A stretch of DNA of 64,000 nt from SKVR01 sp037441525 (lineage in GTDB: Bacteria; Bacteroidota; Bacteroidia; Bacteroidales; UBA7960): positions 140,505-204,504 of the forward strand of contig JBBISA010000002.1 of assembly GCA_037441525.1 (NCBI GenBank). Direction: 5' to 3'. Positions 63,366-64,000 of this stretch are shown in pieces. The stretch's first letter is position 1; every line of letters begins with the position of its first letter. The translations under genes and the position numbers were made by a program. The notes beneath the pieces were generated by a model. It was given only the letters and a program-made list of their open reading frames with translations. It searched no databases and was not told where the DNA came from.

Positions 63366-63476
63366 TACTGCCTAGCCTAAAGTCAGAACGTGTGCTACCA
63401 TCTGATAACCCATCTCGCTGAGACCCTGATCCAGTCCGATGTAATTTTCAAATGTAGCATTACCTAAATTTTTCAT
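63366..63476 (-). pseudogene. Upstream part of the rhodopsin gene, interrupted by an in-frame TAG
   Basis: ATG 63476 starts 34 codons that match the N-terminus of KR2-type rhodopsins (NATFENYIG, then HVLTLG). Codon 35 is TAG at 63374-63372, where the KR2 sequence LTLGYAVMLAG has Tyr, and the frame continues without a break into the rest of the gene. A single base (TAT or TAC to TAG) explains it. Possible causes are a recent nonsense mutation, suppression, or a sequencing error. Confidence 0.85.
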
Positions 63477-64000
63477 AGTATTTGATGTATTAAGTGTAAC
63501 AAACAGTAAAAATTATTTTAATTGCACCTTAATAACGGTAAATAAATATCATTGTATAAACATATGATTAAATAATTAAACAAAAGCATCTAATCAGACA
63601 ACAGGCAATAAATCCATTTATTCCATATCAGGCTGATTAAAAGTTTTAAAAAAAAATGAATTTGAAATGTTTAATATAATATGCTAAATTTTAAACATTA
63701 TATACTTTTTGGATAGGATTTGTAAGCTCCTTTTTTATTCCATCGCGCCTGCCTGGTTTGATTGACGAAAAAGTTACATAATTGTTTATGTAGTATTTAT
63801 CGCGAAGTAGTCGTTAGAAAAGAGGTGAACTAATGCCTTAGCCGGGTTTTACCCAGGTTTAGAAAAACTTAATTTGCAAGTATCTCTGATTACAAATTTT
63901 TAGCTTCTCATAATCGGTTTGTTTTCTAAAAATATTATTATCAATTGTGTCTTAACCCCCTAATTAGCTGGACATAAATTAACATTTTAATTTTGTACAG
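63477..64000. other. AT-rich region upstream of the rhodopsin gene
   Basis: 524 bases with no convincing frame or RNA. The rhodopsin promoter should be here, but only an imperfect TACTGTTTG (one base too long for TAnnTTTG) was seen, about 25-30 bases upstream of the ATG. Confidence 0.4.

Noticed and set aside
63372..63374. TAG as pyrrolysine or selenocysteine coding
   Set aside because: UAG is not selenocysteine, and pyrrolysine genes are not expected in Bacteroidota. The KR2-like position is Tyr, so mutation or read error is simpler.

Overview
The window reads as chromosomal DNA of a member of the Bacteroidota, probably a Bacteroidales or Marinilabiliales-type bacterium that lives with little oxygen. 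The evidence is the family content: a TamL-type outer membrane lipoprotein, the DUF6452/DUF6048 pair, a DUF5916 protein, a CotH protein with a type IX-like C-terminus, and a KR2-type rhodopsin. Several genes also carry the Bacteroidota promoter word TAnnTTTG, and clear Shine-Dalgarno sequences are mostly absent. Base composition looks moderate and even. I see no rRNA, tRNA, CRISPR array, phage or transposase.

Layout. 1-12 kb: a partial methyltransferase, a beta-helix protein, a DnaQ/GIY-YIG nuclease, outer membrane proteins, LolD, DNA ligase LigA, a universal stress protein and an HD hydrolase. 12-16 kb: the DUF6452/DUF6048 pair, a radical SAM/SPASM peptide maturase with a previously uncalled 34-residue Cys-rich peptide gene 37 bases ahead of it, and an ArsM-like methyltransferase. 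16-24 kb: two thioredoxin-fold proteins, a ferritin-like protein, and a three-gene NAD(P)H/iron-sulfur operon (NuoE-like, HydB-like, and a large GltD plus molybdopterin-fold fusion). 24-31 kb: lactate permease, TamL, a RecD-like helicase and a DUF4168 protein. 31-47 kb: a thiamine-binding-like protein, a GH78 rhamnosidase, a DoxX/TIM-barrel fusion, a carbamoyltransferase-DUF5989-SxtJ operon, an esterase, a sugar isomerase, a VOC protein and a very large CotH protein. 47-57 kb: a tyrosine phenol-lyase-like enzyme, then a nitrosative-stress group (PepSY protein, cupins, BFD-type ferredoxin, Hcp, ferredoxin, Rrf2 regulator), a PP2C phosphatase and a DjlA-like co-chaperone. 57-61.5 kb: a Gfo/Idh/MocA oxidoreductase, a ThuA protein and a GH29 fucosidase. 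62.6-63.5 kb: a sodium-pump-type rhodopsin interrupted by an amber codon.

How it fits together. The carbohydrate enzymes (GH78, GH29, esterase, isomerase, oxidoreductase, ThuA) suggest growth on plant or algal deoxysugar polymers. The lactate permease, bifurcation-like electron-transfer operon, Hcp group and rubrerythrin-like protein suggest fermentative or microaerobic energy metabolism with defence against NO and oxygen.

The two strongest discoveries are the putative ribosomally made peptide with its SPASM maturase (13.5-15.0 kb) and the rhodopsin, which keeps the Asn-Asp-Gln sodium-pump triad but has an in-frame TAG at codon 35 and an Arg where the retinal-pocket Trp should be. Secondary leads are the electron-transfer fusion with no evident catalytic Cys or Sec, and the phenol-lyase-like enzyme that lacks a conserved cofactor-binding Arg.
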